A DNA stretch of 64,000 nt, taken from contig NZ_BKAG01000002.1 of the NCBI RefSeq assembly GCF_007992435.1, positions 1 to 64,000 on the forward strand, in the 5' to 3' direction. Below the pieces are notes generated by a model. It did no database searches, was not told the origin of the DNA, and worked only from the letters and a program-made list of their open reading frames with translations. The DNA comes from Prosthecobacter gellanilyticus. Lineage in GTDB: Bacteria; Verrucomicrobiota; Verrucomicrobiia; Verrucomicrobiales; Verrucomicrobiaceae. A program made the translations under genes and the position numbers. Shown piece by piece: positions 1-8,704 of the stretch (the stretch's first letter is position 1; the number at the start of each line of letters is the position of its first letter).

Positions 1-43
1 TCGTGCGCACACCTGATCTGCGCCCCATCAAATCGCTCTCTGC

Positions 44-61
44 GGAGACATCAATGTCTCC
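44..61. repeat. Short perfect palindrome (7-bp arms)
   Basis: GGAGACA and TGTCTCC flank a 4-nt loop. It lies in the non-coding 232 bases at the left edge, downstream of the minus-strand nitrilase gene. It could be a weak hairpin or one of the small palindromes scattered through the window. No T-run follows on either strand, so a terminator role is not supported. Confidence 0.4.
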
Positions 62-162
62 ACACACACCGATGCACGCATCATCCCCATGTAGCGGATG
101 GCGTCAGCCTTCCGCTTCTTTGAAGCCTCGTATCCCAGAGTTCACCTGACGAAGCGACAAAG

Positions 163-196
163 AATCCTGTAATCCTGAAATCTTGTTAATGCTGTC
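163..196. repeat. Degenerate AATCCTG word repeat
   Basis: Four imperfect copies of AATCCTGT/AATCCTGA run head to tail (AATCCTGT, AATCCTGA, ATCTTGTT, AATGCTGTC) and end in a run of A. The array lies just 3' of the nitrilase gene. It resembles in style the AATGACGAA and GAACCGA repeats elsewhere in the window. Apart from this array and the palindrome at 44-61, nothing gene-like is visible in the first 232 bases. Confidence 0.55.
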
Positions 197-232
197 AAAA
201 AAAAACATCCCGACAGCCACAAGACCCCGAAT

Positions 233-1567
233 TCACTCCCTCAAAGCCGCCGGTCGGTGTGCCGGAATCTGCGCCTTGAAATCCCCCAAACTGTTCCAGT
301 GCGCATGCTCGTTGAGGTCCACCTCAGCGATGGCTACCGTGCCCCACTCATTGGCCTTGGCGAGCACATCGCCGTAATGATCAAAGATGCCGGAGATCAT
401 CCAATGGTACTGCTTGTCGTCCGTGTAGGTGCTGCTGACGACATAGACATGGTTCTCACAGGCACGCGCTGAGGCCAGCATCGGATTGCAACCCCACACC
501 GGCCAGGCAATCACTTCCGCCCCTTTGATCGTCAGCGCACGCGCCACTTCAGGAAAGAAGCCATCGTAGCAGATCATCATGCCCACCTTGCCAAAGCGCG
601 TCTCAAACACCGGATAGTCACGCCCCGGGGTGATGCCATGCTCCACCTCGCTGCGCGGCAGGGTGACTTTGCGATACTTGCCCACCATCTTCCCATCCGG
701 CCCGATGAGCGCGGAAGTGTTGTACAGTGTCTTCCCCTCACGCTCCACCAGCCCGGCCACGATGTAGAGATCATGCTCCTTCGCCAGCTTGCCAAAGTAC
801 TCTGTGCTTGGTCCTGGGATTGCCTCGGCACTCGCTTCCATCGGCTTTCCTGTTCCATAATAGGTTAGGGTCTCGGGCAGCACCACCAGGTCAGCCTTCT
901 GCTTCGCCGCCTCAGCAATGAGCGGCGCAAACTGCGGCGGCTTGTCCTCCGGGTTCTTGCCCTGTTTCGGCTGCAGATGAATCGTCGCCAGTCTGACCTT
1001 GCGCGGGGCAGGGGCGGGGACTTCCGTGAGGTTCACATCGCTCCACTCCACCCGCGCATTCGGAGCCCATTGCAGATACAGCTCCAGCTTGGCCTGACGG
1101 GCCGCCACAGGCGCCCGCAGCGTGGTCGCAAAGCGTCCCCACTCACCAGCCTTGCCTCCAAGGTCAGCCGGATACTCAGGCTCGGCGCGCGGCACCGTCC
1201 CCTTGGCATAACCCGCCACCGCAGGCTCCTCCCACTTCACGTTCGCGCCTTTCTCATCCAGCCAGATGACCCGTGTCACCACGCTGCGCCTCGGCTCGGA
1301 CACATCCCGAAACTTCCTCCAGGCCTCGAACTGGTAGTGCTTCCCACCCTGCACCGGCACGGTCTTTACCCAGCAGCCGATCCACTGCTCACCGGCTCCA
1401 GTTTCGATCACCAGCCCGCCCTCGCCATCACGGCCGGCCTTGGGATTTACGACATGCTCCGGCTCGGCCTCCGCACGAGGAGACCAAAAAGTCCAGTCTT
1501 CCAGTCCAGTAGCTTGGCAGGAAAAAGCACAGGCCAAAAGGCAGGCGGTGGTGAGGAAGCGTTTCAT
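233..1567 (-). CDS. Secreted carbon-nitrogen hydrolase (nitrilase superfamily)
   Basis: The 444-residue protein starts with a signal peptide (basic MKR, then a hydrophobic stretch ending near residue 19). Residues about 20-180 look like a beta-rich carbohydrate-binding or jelly-roll domain (substrate unknown). From about residue 190 it is a CN-hydrolase domain. The catalytic Glu-Lys-Cys triad is visible: E232 in [10 protein letters not shown]300 in YRKVTLP and C333 in [11 protein letters not shown]. Such enzymes hydrolyse amides or nitriles; the substrate cannot be read here. Export implies action in the periplasm or outside the cell. The PIG-L deacetylase gene ends 6 bases upstream, so the two probably form an operon and may act on the same N-acylated substrate (inference). 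Confidence 0.9.
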   Translation of the reverse strand: MKRFLTTACLLACAFSCQATGLEDWTFWSPRAEAEPEHVVNPKAGRDGEGGLVIETGAGEQWIGCWVKTVPVQGGKHYQFEAWRKFRDVSEPRRSVVTRVIWLDEKGANVKWEEPAVAGYAKGTVPRAEPEYPADLGGKAGEWGRFATTLRAPVAARQAKLELYLQWAPNARVEWSDVNLTEVPAPAPRKVRLATIHLQPKQGKNPEDKPPQFAPLIAEAAKQKADLVVLPETLTYYGTGKPMEASAEAIPGPSTEYFGKLAKEHDLYIVAGLVEREGKTLYNTSALIGPDGKMVGKYRKVTLPRSEVEHGITPGRDYPVFETRFGKVGMMICYDGFFPEVARALTIKGAEVIAWPVWGCNPMLASARACENHVYVVSSTYTDDKQYHWMISGIFDHYGDVLAKANEWGTVAIAEVDLNEHAHWNSLGDFKAQIPAHRPAALRE

Positions 1568-1573
1568 GGCAGG

Positions 1574-2476
1574 TTACTGATAGAACGGAAACAACTGGCG
1601 AATCTCTTCAGGTGAAGGCTTGCGACCGTATTCGCAGATCTCAAAGGTCTCCGCATACTTCACCGCCTTGCCCTTCTCCTCGCCATAGAATTGGATCAGC
1701 AGGTCCCGGTATTTGTCCGCCTCGCTGCCCTGTCGTGCTCCCCAGCGGCGTTTCAGCCAGACACGGCGTGCCGCATCATCCGAGGCAGGCGGCACCTCTT
1801 TTTCCACATGTTCCGCCGAGCCACTCGCCCCGCCCTCATAGGCCTGGGAGGTCAGCTCATGCAGCCCGTCCAGTTTCTGATCCAAAGCATCATCCAGCGC
1901 CACGGCGATGTCAGGCTTGAATGGATAAGGCTTCTGAAAGCCATCGCTCGAATACAGGAAGACCGGGTTCTTCTTCATCGCCGGCACATCCGGGCAGAAG
2001 AACGGCACCGTCACCATGAAGGCTGCATCCTGCACCAGCACCCCCACATAGCGATGATCCGGATGATAGTCCCAGGGCCGATGCGCGATCACAATATCCG
2101 CCTCCCATTCACGAATCACCTTCGTGATCAGCCGGCGGTTCTCCAGCGTGGGCATCAGCTCACCATCATGAATGTCCAGCACCTGGGAAGTCGCCCCCAG
2201 CTTCTTCGCACAAGCCGCCGCCTCCGCGCGCCGACGATTCGCCAGCGGCCCTCCCGCCTCCCTCCAATGGCCGATGTCCCCATTCGTCACCGACACCAGC
2301 TTCACATGATGCCCCAGTCGAGCCCATTTCACCGCCGTGCCACCCGCCTTGTAGTCCGCATCATCCGGATGCGCCCCAAACACCAGGATGCGCAGCTTCC
2401 CGTCCGCATCAGCCGCCTGAACCGCTGACAGGCCTGCCATCAGACAAAGCGCCAAGGTAAGGAGAATCGATTTCAT
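1574..2476 (-). CDS. Secreted PIG-L/LmbE-family deacetylase
   Basis: About 300 residues from the ATG at 2476, which starts a clean signal peptide (MKSILLTLALCLMAGLSAVQA). A start 18 codons upstream would put a polar stretch before the signal peptide and is less likely. GGTGGG lies just before this ATG, one of the few purine-rich leaders in the window. The family motif AHPDD appears right after the signal peptide, and HPDH in a WDYHPDHRYVG context is the second zinc-site motif. PIG-L enzymes are zinc-dependent and remove acetyl groups from N-acetylglucosamine-type sugars. It lies upstream of the nitrilase-like gene with a 6-base gap. Confidence 0.9.
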   Translation of the reverse strand: MKSILLTLALCLMAGLSAVQAADADGKLRILVFGAHPDDADYKAGGTAVKWARLGHHVKLVSVTNGDIGHWREAGGPLANRRRAEAAACAKKLGATSQVLDIHDGELMPTLENRRLITKVIREWEADIVIAHRPWDYHPDHRYVGVLVQDAAFMVTVPFFCPDVPAMKKNPVFLYSSDGFQKPYPFKPDIAVALDDALDQKLDGLHELTSQAYEGGASGSAEHVEKEVPPASDDAARRVWLKRRWGARQGSEADKYRDLLIQFYGEEKGKAVKYAETFEICEYGRKPSPEEIRQLFPFYQ

Positions 2477-2601
2477 AATCCCACCAGTCTGAGCCCCCGC
2501 TGCATGAAGGCAATCCCCATTCATGACCACGATGCATGCTCGAGTGACCCGCCTTGGTTAGCCTTTGATGCATCTACGACGACGAAGGCCAAACCGCCCA
2601 A

Positions 2602-2760
2602 GGAGCGCGGACTTCAGTCCGCTGCAGGTCGAAATCTCCCCATGGGTGCCCTCATCCTCATCACTCCTTCAACCCGAAGACATAGGCGCGCAAAACAGCC
2701 AAAGGCATACTCTCCACCTCTCATCTGCGATCAAGATGCTGCGGACTAAAGTCCGCTCCC
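2602..2760. repeat. Palindrome-ended repeat element (MITE/BIME-like)
   Basis: This fills most of the 306-base gap between the PIG-L and moeB-like genes. Each end is a palindrome: GCGGACT-TC-AGTCCGC at 2607-2622 and GCGGACT-AA-AGTCCGC at 2741-2756. The two ends are also inverted copies of each other over about 25 bases (GGAGC next to the left core, GCTCC next to the right one). The roughly 110 bases between them show no ORF I trust. The form resembles a non-autonomous palindromic element. Relatives of the core (GGGCTWNAGCCC) occur inside the giant gene at 15535-21090. Confidence 0.6.
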
Positions 2761-2782
2761 CATCAGCCCTCGAAATGCTCCC

Positions 2783-3916
2783 TCAATACCTCGCCACACC
2801 CGCATCCACCTCATCCGACCAGGCCGTGATCCCACCCGTGACATTCACCGCATTCGTGAAGCCCAGCGCCTCCAGCGCCGCCACAGCCTTCGCACTACGC
2901 CCGCCCATCTTGCAGTGCACATAGAGGGGCTTGTCGCGCGGCAACTCACCTGCACGAACTGTCACCTCACCCAGCGGAATCAAAACTGATCCCTCGATAT
3001 GCGCCTTCGCATATTCATCCGGCTCACGCACATCCAGAAGGAAATGGTTGTCTCCCTTTTCACGTAGGGCATGCAGTTCACGGACAGAGATGGTTTTCAC
3101 TTTCAGTTCAGGTTGGATGCCACAGAAGCCCTCATAGTCGATGGGTTCCGTGATGGTGGGGTTCTCGCCGCAGACCGGGCATTCGGAATCTCGACGCAAA
3201 GTAAAAGTGCGGAAGCGCAGCCCGAGCGTGTCCACATGCAGCAGCTTGCCTAACAAAGGTTGCCCGATGCCCGTGATGAGCTTGATCGCTTCCAGCGCCT
3301 GCATCGTTCCGATCAATCCCGGCAGCACCCCCAGCACACCACCTTCAGCGCAGCTCGGCACAAGGCCGGGTGCAGGAGGCTGCGGAGACATGCAGCGGTA
3401 GCACGGCGCGCCCAGATGCGGGGCAAAGACCCCCACTTGGCCTTCAAAGCGCAGGATGCTGCCATAAACATTCGGCTTCTTCAGCCACACAGACACATCG
3501 TTGGATAGGTAGCGCGTGGGAAAGTTGTCCGTGCCATCGATGATCACATCATAGTCAGCCGCGATGCGCATCGCGTTCGCCGCCGTGAACCGCTCCGCAT
3601 ACGTCTGCAGCTCCAGATGCGGATTGATCCCCAGCAGACGGTCTCGCGCCGCCTCCAGCTTGGGCCGCCCCAGATCATCCTGCCCGAACAAAACCTGACG
3701 CTGCAGGTTCGAGATCTCCACCACATCCGCATCCACCAGCCCGATCTTGCCCACACCCGCCGCCGCCAGATACATCGTGATCGGCGACCCCAGCCCGCCT
3801 GCGCCGATGCACAGCACACGCGCAGCCTTCAGCTTGCGCTGCGCCTCGATGCCAAACTCTGGAATGGCCAGATGACGGGCATAGCGCTGAAGCTCGGCGT
3901 TGGAGAGATCGGACAT
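2783..3916 (-). CDS. MoeB/ThiF-type adenylyltransferase with C-terminal rhodanese domain
   Basis: 377 residues. Residues 1-250 form an E1-like adenylyltransferase: GAGGLGSP nucleotide loop at about 38-45, then DADVVEISNLQRQ. A zinc site is formed by C172/C175 (CYRC) and C246/C249 (CPVC), with a Cys at 189 near the expected catalytic position. Residues about 275-377 are a rhodanese domain with active-site C335 in VHCKMGGRS. Such fusions activate the C-terminal Gly-Gly of MoaD/ThiS-type carriers and pass on sulfur for molybdopterin, thiamine or other sulfur transfer. Which carrier is used cannot be told; no moa or thi gene is in the window. Confidence 0.92.
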   Translation of the reverse strand: MSDLSNAELQRYARHLAIPEFGIEAQRKLKAARVLCIGAGGLGSPITMYLAAAGVGKIGLVDADVVEISNLQRQVLFGQDDLGRPKLEAARDRLLGINPHLELQTYAERFTAANAMRIAADYDVIIDGTDNFPTRYLSNDVSVWLKKPNVYGSILRFEGQVGVFAPHLGAPCYRCMSPQPPAPGLVPSCAEGGVLGVLPGLIGTMQALEAIKLITGIGQPLLGKLLHVDTLGLRFRTFTLRRDSECPVCGENPTITEPIDYEGFCGIQPELKVKTISVRELHALREKGDNHFLLDVREPDEYAKAHIEGSVLIPLGEVTVRAGELPRDKPLYVHCKMGGRSAKAVAALEALGFTNAVNVTGGITAWSDEVDAGVARY

Positions 3917-3922
3917 GATGGG

Positions 3923-4036
3923 TGAATGACGAATAACGAATTTCCTAATGACGAAGGAATGACGAATGCCGAAGCCCGAAGGTTGCAGTCGCCTGGGCTA
4001 TCGTTTCGTCATTCGGATTTACTCATTCGTCATTCC
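3923..4036. repeat. AATGACGAA word repeat with 13-bp inverted arms
   Basis: Repeated AATGACGAA/AATAACGAA words on the left face CGTCATTCG words on the right. A perfect 13-bp inverted repeat (GGAATGACGAATG at 3956-3968, CATTCGTCATTCC at 4024-4036) encloses 55 bases. It fills the gap between the moeB-like start and the end of the sugar isomerase gene. Transcripts through it would fold into a long hairpin. No T-run follows, so it is called a repeat rather than a terminator. Confidence 0.6.
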
Positions 4037-4045
4037 GCTCCGCGG

Positions 4046-4864
4046 TCAGGCTCCCATCACTTCCTTGAGATAGCGGATGCTCTCGCGGGCGATGTGCTGG
4101 GCTCCGGGGCGATAGTCAAAAACCTCCACGGAAAGGAAGCCGTCATACTTCACCTCGTTCAGCGCCGCGATGATCGGCTCAAACTTCACCTCGCCCATGC
4201 CTGGGCCGAGCAGGTTTGGATCATTCGCATGGAAGTGCACGAACCAGTCCTTGCTGTCGCGGATGATGTCCGGGATGGATTTGGCTTCATCGCTCATCGC
4301 CTTCACATCCAGGTGCAGCTTGCAGCTCGGATGATCCACCATCTGGCAGAGGCGGATGGTCTCCTCAGCCGTGTTCAGGAAATTCGTCTCCTTCTTGCCC
4401 AGCGGTTCCATGGCGATCACCACGCCATATTTGCCGCACTCTTCAGCGACCTCGCGCACGCTGTCCGCAGCACGTTTGAAGGCATCTTCATACTCCCATT
4501 CGGGGAGCGTGTTGCGCGCCTTCGGGCTGCCCCAGACCATGATGCGTCCGCCGGTCATCGCGCAGATGCGGGCCAGATGGCGGCCAAACTTCGCGGTCTC
4601 CTTGCGCTGAATGGCATCCGGTGAGGTGATGTGAAAAAAGGTGGGCTTCGTCAGCAGCCAGTGCAGCCCCAAAATCTCCAGACCGAAGGAGGAAGCGATG
4701 TGGCTCAGCCGCAGCGCATCAGCCTCGGTCAGATCACGGGGATCTTCCTTCAGGGTGAAGGGGGCCAGCTCCAGCGCATGGTAGCCAGCGGCAGCCACGT
4801 CCTCGCACACTTTTTCAAAGGGCCAGTCGGAAGGGTAGGTCTCGTTGCAGATCGCGAATCGCAT
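4046..4864 (-). CDS. Sugar phosphate isomerase/epimerase (xylose isomerase-like TIM barrel)
   Basis: 272 residues of the AP-endonuclease-2/xylose-isomerase-like barrel. It begins MRFAICNETYPSDWPFEKVCEDVAAAGY, with the usual first strand followed by 'GY..LEL'. Further barrel features are VVIAMEPLG, CKLHLDVKAM, WFVHFHANDPN and FLSVEVFDY, which carry the Glu, Asp and His residues that bind the divalent metal. Members interconvert keto sugars or sugar acids or act on inositols; the substrate is not readable. No signal peptide, so cytoplasmic. The start has a C-rich leader without a Shine-Dalgarno sequence. A second member lies at 6124-7041. Confidence 0.85.
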   Translation of the reverse strand: MRFAICNETYPSDWPFEKVCEDVAAAGYHALELAPFTLKEDPRDLTEADALRLSHIASSFGLEILGLHWLLTKPTFFHITSPDAIQRKETAKFGRHLARICAMTGGRIMVWGSPKARNTLPEWEYEDAFKRAADSVREVAEECGKYGVVIAMEPLGKKETNFLNTAEETIRLCQMVDHPSCKLHLDVKAMSDEAKSIPDIIRDSKDWFVHFHANDPNLLGPGMGEVKFEPIIAALNEVKYDGFLSVEVFDYRPGAQHIARESIRYLKEVMGA

Positions 4865-4877
4865 AGGTGGGGACGGA

Positions 4878-4893
4878 GAGGCTGGCGAGCCTC
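4878..4893. repeat. GAGGCT-GGCG-AGCCTC palindrome
   Basis: A perfect 6-bp inverted repeat with a 4-nt loop lies between the isomerase start and the end of the zinc-ribbon gene. Outer bases GGACGG/CCGTC can extend pairing loosely. It could help terminate the minus-strand zinc-ribbon transcript, but no T-run follows. It may instead be another small dispersed palindrome. Confidence 0.4.
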
Positions 4894-4925
4894 CCGCTGT
4901 CCGTCAACTGCGCGATTCCAAGGAC

Positions 4926-5996
4926 CTAGTTGTTAAACTGGATCAGGACGAACAGGATCACCAGCCCGATAAAGATGGCGATCGCGATCTTCACCCAGCT
5001 CAGCGGGTATTCGCCCGTGATCTTGCCCGTGGAGCCGTTCACCGCCACTTGGTAGGTCTTGCTGCCATAATTATAGGTCAGCAGCCAGATCGGCAGAAGC
5101 GTGTGCTTAAAAGTCTGAGCGCTGTACTGCGGCGAGATGCGCAGATTCCGATAAGTATCCCCGGGCACCTGCCGGCCAGCCTCACTCTCGAGCTGCTGGT
5201 TCATGCGGTTGCGGGAACCCTGCGCCGCCTGGACGAGGTCGATCTGATACTGCTCGACCACCCAGCCGCTGAGGTAGCCCGGATCATACGGCACCAGATC
5301 CGTCGTGGTGGGGAAGGGGAGCAAATCCTCCAGCAGCGCCCCATGCACCCCTTTCGAGGCCGGGATGAGCACATCATCAAAATCCATGCTCACATGCCCG
5401 AACGCAGGCTCCCAGCGTGTGTGCTGCTGGCGGCGTCCCTGATTGTCCGTGGTATAATAATGGTGCCCCGCCTCAGCCTCCCACGGGCACTCCGCGTGAG
5501 CGTCAAAGGTCCAGTAAGGAAGATAGAGACCGTGCAGGGTATCGGTGAGCGCCTTGTCTCCCACATCACTGCGTGCCCAGAAGTGGCTGCCATACCAGCG
5601 TCGGATGTCCTCGCGCACCTTGCTCTCTGCCACCTTGAAGGGAAGCACGCTCCCAGGCCGGATCGGCGCCTGGATGTCATCCACATTGATGAGCGATGAC
5701 GAACCGCAGAAGTCACAGCGCTGCGCCACTCGCGTCTCATTGAAGACGGAGATGGCCTGGCAGCTCTGGCACCGCACCGTCTTGCGCTCCGCCGCCCATC
5801 CACGCTGATCTTCCGGCAGTGACCGCAGTCCCGCGACGAGATCATTCTCCTCCACCAGTGTCCCGTCCGCCTTCAGTTCCGCCGGCGATACCGTCCCGCA
5901 GTAAGGACAAACCAGCGCCTTTTTGGAAGGCGTCCACACAGCCTCTCCACCACATCCAGGACAGGCAAATTTAGTGAGGGCAGTGACTTCAGACAT
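4926..5996 (-). CDS. Double zinc-ribbon protein with C-terminal membrane anchor
   Basis: 356 residues. Two zinc ribbons are plain: C12/C15 with C30/C33, and C76/C79 with C94/C97. A soluble middle region with many aromatic residues follows (GSHFWARS, LPYWTFDAH). The last 25 residues (about 332-354) form one transmembrane helix, so the protein is likely tail-anchored with the ribbons in the cytoplasm. Proteins like this are often labelled TFIIB-type zinc ribbon or primosomal-N'-like, but I see no helicase motif here and make no functional claim. The gene stands alone between the two isomerase genes. Confidence 0.75.
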   Translation of the reverse strand: MSEVTALTKFACPGCGGEAVWTPSKKALVCPYCGTVSPAELKADGTLVEENDLVAGLRSLPEDQRGWAAERKTVRCQSCQAISVFNETRVAQRCDFCGSSSLINVDDIQAPIRPGSVLPFKVAESKVREDIRRWYGSHFWARSDVGDKALTDTLHGLYLPYWTFDAHAECPWEAEAGHHYYTTDNQGRRQQHTRWEPAFGHVSMDFDDVLIPASKGVHGALLEDLLPFPTTTDLVPYDPGYLSGWVVEQYQIDLVQAAQGSRNRMNQQLESEAGRQVPGDTYRNLRISPQYSAQTFKHTLLPIWLLTYNYGSKTYQVAVNGSTGKITGEYPLSWVKIAIAIFIGLVILFVLIQFNN

Positions 5997-6063
5997 GGGA
6001 GTTACTCGTCAATGATTGGTCAGGAGAGTCAAGGACGTCAAGGTGCTCGCCATCTTGCTCAAG

Positions 6064-6098
6064 AAAAAAGGCCAAGGTCGTGACTCATCACAACCTTG
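6064..6098 (-). terminator. Rho-independent terminator of the downstream isomerase gene
   Basis: Read on the minus strand, an 11-bp stem with one mismatch (CAAGGTTGTGA / TCACGACCTTG) closes a 4-nt loop. GCC and six T residues follow. It begins 25 bases after the stop codon of the isomerase gene at 6124-7041. Confidence 0.75.
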
Positions 6099-6123
6099 AC
6101 CCAGAATCTTTGACTCAGTCCGC

Positions 6124-7041
6124 TCAGCCCAGCTTCGCGCCCAGGCGCTTCAGCATGGCTTCCAGCATGCGGCCGTATTTGATGTAGCTGTCATACTGCT
6201 CCTTCGCCTTCTGCTCAGGAGAGAGGTCGTCAGCCGCACCCGCCCCGTGGAAGACCACGGCCACATGCGGCTCGATGCTGATGTAGCCTTCGTAACCCGT
6301 GTCCACCAGGTCCTTCATGATGCGCTCGGTCTGGCCTTCGCCTTCGCCAGGGAAGGTGTACACCGCGTCGTTCTTCGTCTTGTCCCAGATGCCATCTTTG
6401 ACGTGCACATGAGCCATGAAGGGCTTCACCGCCTGATACATCTCCCAGGAGTTCTGCTTGGAGCCGGGCTTGTCACGGTCATCGATGAAGACCGGGTTGC
6501 CGGTGTCAAAGACCCACTTCATGCCCGGCACAGCTTCCGCCATGCGCTGTACATAAGAGGGGCTCATGCCGCCCCAGTTCATGCAGTTCTCATGCACCAC
6601 CGTCAGGCCGGCATCGGCGAAGCGCTTGTTGATCTCTGTCATGCGGCGGATGCGCTCCGGGGCAAACTGCTCCTCCACGTCCTTGCCAGCTTCATCTTTG
6701 CACACGGCATAGCTCATCACGCGGATCAGCTTCGCACCCAGGCGCTGCATGCGCGGGATGGCGCGGGAGATTTCCGCTTCCGTGATGCTGAAATCATCCG
6801 TGATCTTCTTCGCCCAGTTGCCGATGAGCGATCCGAAGCCGCTGATCTTCATGTTCTTCTCGTCCAGGCGTGCCACGACCTTGTCGAAAATCGCCTCCGG
6901 GATCTCATGCAGGTTGCCCTTCACGCCATCGATCTCCACCGCGCGGGATTCGATGCTGTCCCAGCCGAGTTCCTGGTGGGCTTTGATTTGCACGTCGAGG
7001 GACGCGCCTGCTTCATCTGCGATGCCGGTGAGTTTGATCAT
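6124..7041 (-). CDS. Sugar phosphate isomerase/epimerase (TIM barrel)
   Basis: 305 residues, second xylose-isomerase-like barrel in this region and clearly different from the one at 4046-4864. Barrel motifs include GWDSIESRAVEIDG near the start, LTVVHENCMNWGG, WVFDTGNPVF, FMAHVHVKDG and GYISIEPHVAVVFHG, giving the metal-binding Glu/Asp/His set. No signal peptide, so cytoplasmic. Proteins of this size in Verrucomicrobia and Planctomycetes are common and mostly uncharacterised. The gene is single, with its own terminator at 6064-6098. Confidence 0.85.
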   Translation of the reverse strand: MIKLTGIADEAGASLDVQIKAHQELGWDSIESRAVEIDGVKGNLHEIPEAIFDKVVARLDEKNMKISGFGSLIGNWAKKITDDFSITEAEISRAIPRMQRLGAKLIRVMSYAVCKDEAGKDVEEQFAPERIRRMTEINKRFADAGLTVVHENCMNWGGMSPSYVQRMAEAVPGMKWVFDTGNPVFIDDRDKPGSKQNSWEMYQAVKPFMAHVHVKDGIWDKTKNDAVYTFPGEGEGQTERIMKDLVDTGYEGYISIEPHVAVVFHGAGAADDLSPEQKAKEQYDSYIKYGRMLEAMLKRLGAKLG

Positions 7042-7232
7042 GGTGGTAAAGGAAAGGTGGAGCGCTTGATAACGGCTAAGGCGCGGGGGTCAAGAGCGCA
7101 CCGGGTGAAGGATCTTTTACGTATCGAACCTCGTTCTAAAAAAAATAAAATTCAACCCTGGCCCGCTCTTTGCTTTCCACCCTTTCATGAGGTAGTGAGA
7201 CAGCCAGCTCACCACGGCTCCAACCCCCAATC

Positions 7233-8651
7233 ATGGCCGACCAAGGACTTTACCAAACCCAGACTCAGAAGCTCGCCATCGGTCCGCAGATGCAGCAGAG
7301 TCTTCAGATTCTGCAGGCGCCCACCTTGGAGCTTCGCCAGATCATCCAGACAGAGATTGAAATCAATCCTGTGCTGGAACTCGAAAGCCCGGAGGTCTCC
7401 CTTGAGGACGCCGTGCCCGATGATCCGGACAATCGCGAGGACCGTGACGAGCTCGCCATCATCTCCCAGATGGACGAGGAGTGGCGCGAATACTGGGCCC
7501 AGAGCCGCATGCAGTCCGGCAGCCGCACTTCCGAGGACCAGGAGCGCTGGCAGTTCCTCATGGACAGCATCGTGGCACCCACCACGCTGCAGGAGCATCT
7601 CGTCTCCCAGCTTCGCACCGCAGAGGACATTAGTCCTGCGGTGGTGAAGGACACCGAGTTCCTCATCGGCAGCCTGGATGACCGTGGCTTCCTCAACACG
7701 CCCGTGGAGGACATGAGCCTCCAGCATGCCATCCCGCTGGATGACCTGCGCAAAGCCAAAGAACTGCTCACCACCTTTGACCCCGTCGGCGTCGGTGCCG
7801 ATGACCTTCGCGAGTGCCTGCTCATTCAGTTGGAGCGCCTCGGCAAGCGCCAGAGCCTGGCCTTCCGTCTCGTGGACATGCATCTGGATGATCTGGCGAA
7901 CAAGCGCTACCCCATCCTGGCTCGCAAACTCGGCGTGCCCGTGGAGCAGATCTCCCGGGCCGCAGACTTCATCAGCACGTTGGATCCTCGTCCAGCATCG
8001 CGCTTCGCCGTCAGTTCAAACAACTACGTCACGCCTGACATCATCATCGAACGGCAGGGTGGGGAGTGGGTTCCCGTCATGAATAATGACGACCTGCCTC
8101 ATCTCCGGCTCAGCAATGCCTATAAAGACATGCTCAGCCAGTCCGGCAGCAGCACGGAGGTGCGTAATTACATTCGCGACAAGCTCCGCAGCGGCAAGTT
8201 CCTCATCCGCAGCATCCACCAGCGCCAGCAGACCATTTATAAGATCGCGGTGCAGATCCTCTCTCATCAGCAGGAGTTCCTGGAAGTCGGCACCAGCATG
8301 CTCCGCCCTCTCAACATGGCCCAGGTGGCTGATGAAGTTGGCGTGCATGAGACCACTGTCAGCCGCGCCATCTCTGGCAAATACATGGCCACCCCCCATG
8401 GTGTGTTTGAGCTGAAGTTCTTCTTCAGCCACGGCGTGAAGACCGAGTCTGGTGAGGATCTCAGTAATACGAGTGTCAAAAACGCCATCGCCGATCTCAT
8501 CAAAACTGAGCCGAAGGCAAAACCGCTGAGTGACGACAAGCTCGCCAAGATCCTCGACAAGCAGGGCATCAAAGTCGCCCGCAGAACCGTGGCGAAGTAT
8601 CGCGAAGCTCTGGGCATCCTGCCCAGCCATCTCCGAAAGTCGTTCTCATGA
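7233..8651 (+). CDS. rpoN: RNA polymerase sigma-54 factor
   Basis: 472 residues, the usual length. Region I is glutamine- and leucine-rich (residues 1-50: QKLAIGPQMQQSLQILQAPTL). An acidic region II follows, then the core-binding domain, and the HTH near MAQVADEVGVHETTVSRAI. The RpoN box that reads the -24 element is intact at about 449-458 (ARRTVAKYRE). Sigma-54 needs AAA+ activators for open complex formation; none is encoded in this window. It begins after a C-rich leader without a Shine-Dalgarno sequence and ends near the inverted repeat at 8663-8704. Confidence 0.97.
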   Translation: MADQGLYQTQTQKLAIGPQMQQSLQILQAPTLELRQIIQTEIEINPVLELESPEVSLEDAVPDDPDNREDRDELAIISQMDEEWREYWAQSRMQSGSRTSEDQERWQFLMDSIVAPTTLQEHLVSQLRTAEDISPAVVKDTEFLIGSLDDRGFLNTPVEDMSLQHAIPLDDLRKAKELLTTFDPVGVGADDLRECLLIQLERLGKRQSLAFRLVDMHLDDLANKRYPILARKLGVPVEQISRAADFISTLDPRPASRFAVSSNNYVTPDIIIERQGGEWVPVMNNDDLPHLRLSNAYKDMLSQSGSSTEVRNYIRDKLRSGKFLIRSIHQRQQTIYKIAVQILSHQQEFLEVGTSMLRPLNMAQVADEVGVHETTVSRAISGKYMATPHGVFELKFFFSHGVKTESGEDLSNTSVKNAIADLIKTEPKAKPLSDDKLAKILDKQGIKVARRTVAKYREALGILPSHLRKSFS

Positions 8652-8662
8652 ATATGAGGCAT

Positions 8663-8704
8663 GATGAAAGCCCACACTCTCATGGAGAACGTGGCGCTTT
8701 CATC
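8663..8704 (+). terminator. Hairpin after rpoN, possible terminator
   Basis: GATGAAAGC (8663-8671) and GCTTTCATC (8696-8704) form a perfect 9-bp stem, extended inside by CCAC/GTGG with one unpaired C. It starts 11 bases after the rpoN stop. No T-run follows, so termination is inferred from place and stem strength only. Confidence 0.5.
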
